A stretch of DNA of 9,294 nt from Coriobacteriales bacterium (GTDB lineage: Bacteria > Actinomycetota > Coriobacteriia > Coriobacteriales > UBA8131): NCBI GenBank assembly GCA_031274985.1, contig JAISPK010000121.1:1-9294 (forward strand). The letters run 5' to 3'. Below, piece after piece: positions 8,401 to 9,294 of the stretch. Position numbers and translations under genes: made by a program. The notes under the pieces are model-generated. The model was given only the letters and a program-made list of their open reading frames with translations, had not been told where the DNA came from and did not search any database. Position 1 is the stretch's first letter, and each line of letters starts with the position of its first letter.

Positions 8401-9294
8401 ATGTAGATTATTCCTGGACAGCGATTGCCGGTGCTACGGGAAGCTCGCTTGTTGTTGACTGCAGTGAGCTCGGAATCTCACAATATAATGTTGAGGTCAC
8501 CAACACCAAAACTATTGCCAGCGACACCACTACGAACATGGTCACGAGTGGCACGGCTACCATCACAGTCTATGCCCCGGCTGCCCCACCTGCCATCACC
8601 GCACAGCCGGCGAGTGCCCACGTGGAGATCTACACCACGCACACCCTCTCGGTAGGAGCCCAGTCCAGCGACGGAGGAACACTCAGCTATCAGTGGAACC
8701 ACTACAGCGGCACTTCGTGGGAGCCCATCGGTGGTGCTACGGGCTCTACGCTTGCTGTGGAGTGCAACGCCACAGGCACCTCGCTCTTCAGCGTTACCGT
8801 CACCAACACCAAGACCTCCTACGGGGAGACCACCTACGCTTTAACTACCAGTGATACGGCCACCCTTACCATCGTGGACTACTTCGAGCCGGTCAGTGAC
8901 ATCACCGGGGTAGCCACCTTTACCAAGACAGGAACACCGCTGGCACTCAGCGGAGTGGTAGTGCCCTCCACGGCAACGAACCAGACCATCACCTGGACGA
9001 TAAAGGATGCCGGCACCACCGGAGCCTCCCTCGCCGCCAACACCTTAAACACGAGCGCTGCCGGTACGGTAGTCGTGACGGCCACGGTGGCAGATGGCTT
9101 TGCACGGGGCGTGCCGTATGCCAAGGACTTCTCCCTTGCAGTCTATGCCCCGGCTGCCCCACCTGCCATCACCGCACAGCCGGCGAGTGCCCACGTGGAG
9201 ATCTACACCACGCACACCCTCTCGGTTGCTGCACAGTCAACCGATGAAGGTACCTTGAGTTATCAGTGGTATCAGTTCCAAAGCTCTTCCTGGT
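5424..9294 (+). CDS. Secreted M64-family metallopeptidase with LRR and Ig-like repeats (3' partial)
   Basis: The frame is open from ATG 5424 to the window edge, 1290 complete codons with no stop. Residues 1-25 are a signal peptide (Lys4, Lys7, hydrophobic core, AFA before cleavage). Residues 26 to about 125 are acidic and low in complexity. The M64 domain (about 125-365) shows the family strand IVLTIMGDGFTASEQDYF (GDGF at 148-151), the zinc motif HELGH (H276, E277, H280) followed by D287-E288-Y289, and a cysteine-rich end (C339, FCEVC with C349 and C352). A BspA-type LRR block follows (377-469), then a group-3 Ig-like domain (481-560), then alternating Ig-like modules to the end. M64 includes the IgA-cleaving protease of Clostridium ramosum, so a host-immunoglobulin protease is possible. 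The sequence shows only the family, not the substrate. The C-terminal anchor, if any, is beyond the window. The gene is separate from the sugar operon. Confidence 0.9.
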   Translation, partial: MPSKTLKVFLTICLLFTCFLPAAFATPDEESLFTLTQDEDTNSDFNANELEPFDLGSYEIEPFGSDTDTGADPLGIVPGVTMPSVSGGPERSELEVFSSSGLIETLNVPEECFVESPYALADSPLEFQVVPLLYNGPDSEKIVLTIMGDGFTASEQDYFVQSAKTVSDSVLGFFPFSAFKDCFNVYAIKVVSNASGAAYHPDQLIDNYFGSTFYYDRVTERLLYLTRSSRVYDVLRAYTPDYNMPVVLVNSTKFGGAGGAFSVISLEPTAQQGLVHELGHSAGGLLDEYWWAPNAAEAANMTQNNNPATNKWKTWLGYEGVGIYPHEESPNWFRPHQECQMRELQYPFCEVCAAELTRKMSSIIKEPFYGRDTLTTADIANGLTRIGDYTYYGCDNLTSVRIPKTVQSIGRYAFLRCTSLTSITNLSPIPQAIDNTTFAGVDRSKITLSVPPGAKTAYQLASWTGFKEIKEDAVEEETAALTNIAVTTSPSKTSYFQGETLSLAGLAITAYYSDSTNKTVTGYTTDPASGTALNNTGTKTVTVTYTEGGVTKTTSFTITVAASSGPAQKPNIITQPQSATVGKGTMHTLSVVAESPDGGTLSYQWYQYVDSDWKEITGATGSSYTLDCSVVGFCYYCVRITNTKGSTEDYLDSDMPLIKVTDDPFVAVTDITNVPASAKVGTPLTLTGMVSPSNATNKTITWTLKSAGTTGATLNGSTLNTTAAGTVTVTASVANGSSQSAPYTKDFNITVSTGSSSGPAQDPIIIVQPQDATVGTGSMHTLSVTAESPDGGTLSYQWHKSLGVFWEEIPGATGSTHTISCSTEGFFFYYVVVINTKSGVDGTTAKAIASDAATITVWNGYFVAVTDITNVPTATRVGVPLVLTGTIFPSAATNQTIVWTIKDAGNTGAALNGNTLNTSAPGTVTVTASVANGFAPNVAFAKDFSITINDIARMPKITAQPQDATVEVNTTHTLSVAAESMDEGTLSYQWNQYVDYSWTAIAGATGSSLVVDCSELGISQYNVEVTNTKTIASDTTTNMVTSGTATITVYAPAAPPAITAQPASAHVEIYTTHTLSVGAQSSDGGTLSYQWNHYSGTSWEPIGGATGSTLAVECNATGTSLFSVTVTNTKTSYGETTYALTTSDTATLTIVDYFEPVSDITGVATFTKTGTPLALSGVVVPSTATNQTITWTIKDAGTTGASLAANTLNTSAAGTVVVTATVADGFARGVPYAKDFSLAVYAPAAPPAITAQPASAHVEIYTTHTLSVAAQSTDEGTLSYQWYQFQSSSW
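6552..6830 (+). other. BspA-type leucine-rich repeat block in the M64 protein
   Basis: Residues 377-469 of the peptidase contain about two LRR_5/BspA units: LTRIGDYTYYGCDNLTSVRI, then a second with VQSIGRYAFLRCTSLTSITN. They end in the usual capping segment, which carries TFAGVD, LSVPPGAKTAYQ and a final W-x-x-F-K-E-I. Such blocks occur in surface and secreted proteins of host-associated bacteria and are linked to adhesion. Here the block is short and sits directly after the catalytic domain, so it may be a spacer or substrate-positioning module. Confidence 0.8.
6864..7103 (+). other. Group-3 bacterial Ig-like domain in the M64 protein
   Basis: Residues 481-560 read as one Big_3-type domain. 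It begins LTNIAVTTSPSKTSYFQGET, followed by LAGLAITAYYSDSTNKTVTG, and ends with the strands KTVTVTYTEGG and TTSFTITV. The pattern of Y-x-x-G-x-x-L, then a strand with YSD and a TVTVTY strand, is characteristic. These domains usually act as extended stalks in cell-surface proteins. It is present once and differs from the modules that follow. Confidence 0.8.
8566..8653 (+). repeat. 88-bp perfect direct repeat, copy 1
   Basis: This segment is identical to 9139-9226, 573 nt (191 codons) downstream. It covers the YAPAAP linker and the first two strands of an A module, through HTLSV. Identity stops sharply on both sides. Confidence 0.97.
9139..9226 (+). repeat. 88-bp perfect direct repeat, copy 2
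   Basis: This is the second copy of the 88-bp repeat at 8566-8653, in the same reading frame. The protein offset equals one full A+B supra-module. Confidence 0.97.

Larger units (their letters stand above)
7131..9294 (+). repeat. Alternating Ig-like module array A-B-A-B-A-A-B-A
   Basis: Two module types repeat in frame. Module A (95-99 aa) has the consensus ITAQPQDATV, HTLSV, GTLSYQW, GATGS, a Cys-containing strand, then VTNTK. It occurs at 7131-7415, 7710-8006, 8286-8570, 8589-8882 and 9162 to the window end. Module B has the consensus VTDITNVP, GTPLTLTG, ATNQTITWTI, LNTSAAGTVTVTASVANG, then DFSITV. It occurs at 7416-7676, 8007-8267 and 8883-9143, each exactly 87 aa. A resembles Ig/I-set-like and B resembles Big_2-like domains. 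Linkers are short (SSGPAQ-type between early units, YAPAAP between later ones). One A-A junction at 8570-8589 lacks an intervening B. The array probably forms a long stalk or an adhesive region. Confidence 0.85.

Noticed and set aside
7131..9294. Possible CRISPR or VNTR array
   Set aside because: The repeats are long, diverged, in-frame protein modules and not short identical repeats with unique spacers.

Overview
This window holds two transcription units on the + strand. The first (about 1-5155) is a carbohydrate operon that enters from the left edge. In order it carries a sugar-binding lipoprotein-type solute-binding protein (5' end missing), two CUT1-type ABC permeases with intact EAA loops, a 4-alpha-glucanotransferase (malQ), and a DUF624/YesL-like membrane protein. 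Genes 2-5 overlap or nearly touch, so they are probably co-transcribed. The binding protein and permeases would bring in an alpha-glucan oligosaccharide, and MalQ would disproportionate it in the cytoplasm. No ATP-binding subunit is present, so the importer probably uses a shared MsmX/MalK-type ATPase encoded elsewhere. Two consecutive hairpins sit between the binding-protein gene and the first permease gene. The second pairs with the permease Shine-Dalgarno.

A gap of about 270 nt (5156-5423) follows. It contains several short inverted repeats but no convincing gene, terminator or promoter.

The second unit starts at ATG 5424 and stays open to the right edge (1290 complete codons). It encodes a very large secreted protein. 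Its order is signal peptide, acidic low-complexity segment, M64-family (IgA-peptidase family) metallopeptidase domain with an HELGH...DEY motif, a short BspA-type leucine-rich repeat block, a group-3 bacterial Ig-like domain, then alternating Ig-like modules. I call these A (about 95-99 aa) and B (exactly 87 aa), arranged A-B-A-B-A-A-B-A and cut by the window end. The modules carry recent-looking DNA duplication, including an 88-bp perfect direct repeat.

The CUT1 importer without its own ATPase, the DUF624 protein, and the M64 plus BspA-LRR plus Ig-repeat architecture suggest a Gram-positive, host-associated (gut or oral) anaerobe, perhaps Clostridia/Erysipelotrichia or Coriobacteriia. The sequence alone does not settle the taxon. 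The metabolic operon is fairly ordinary. The M64 multi-domain protein and the intercistronic hairpin pair are the parts most worth a second look.
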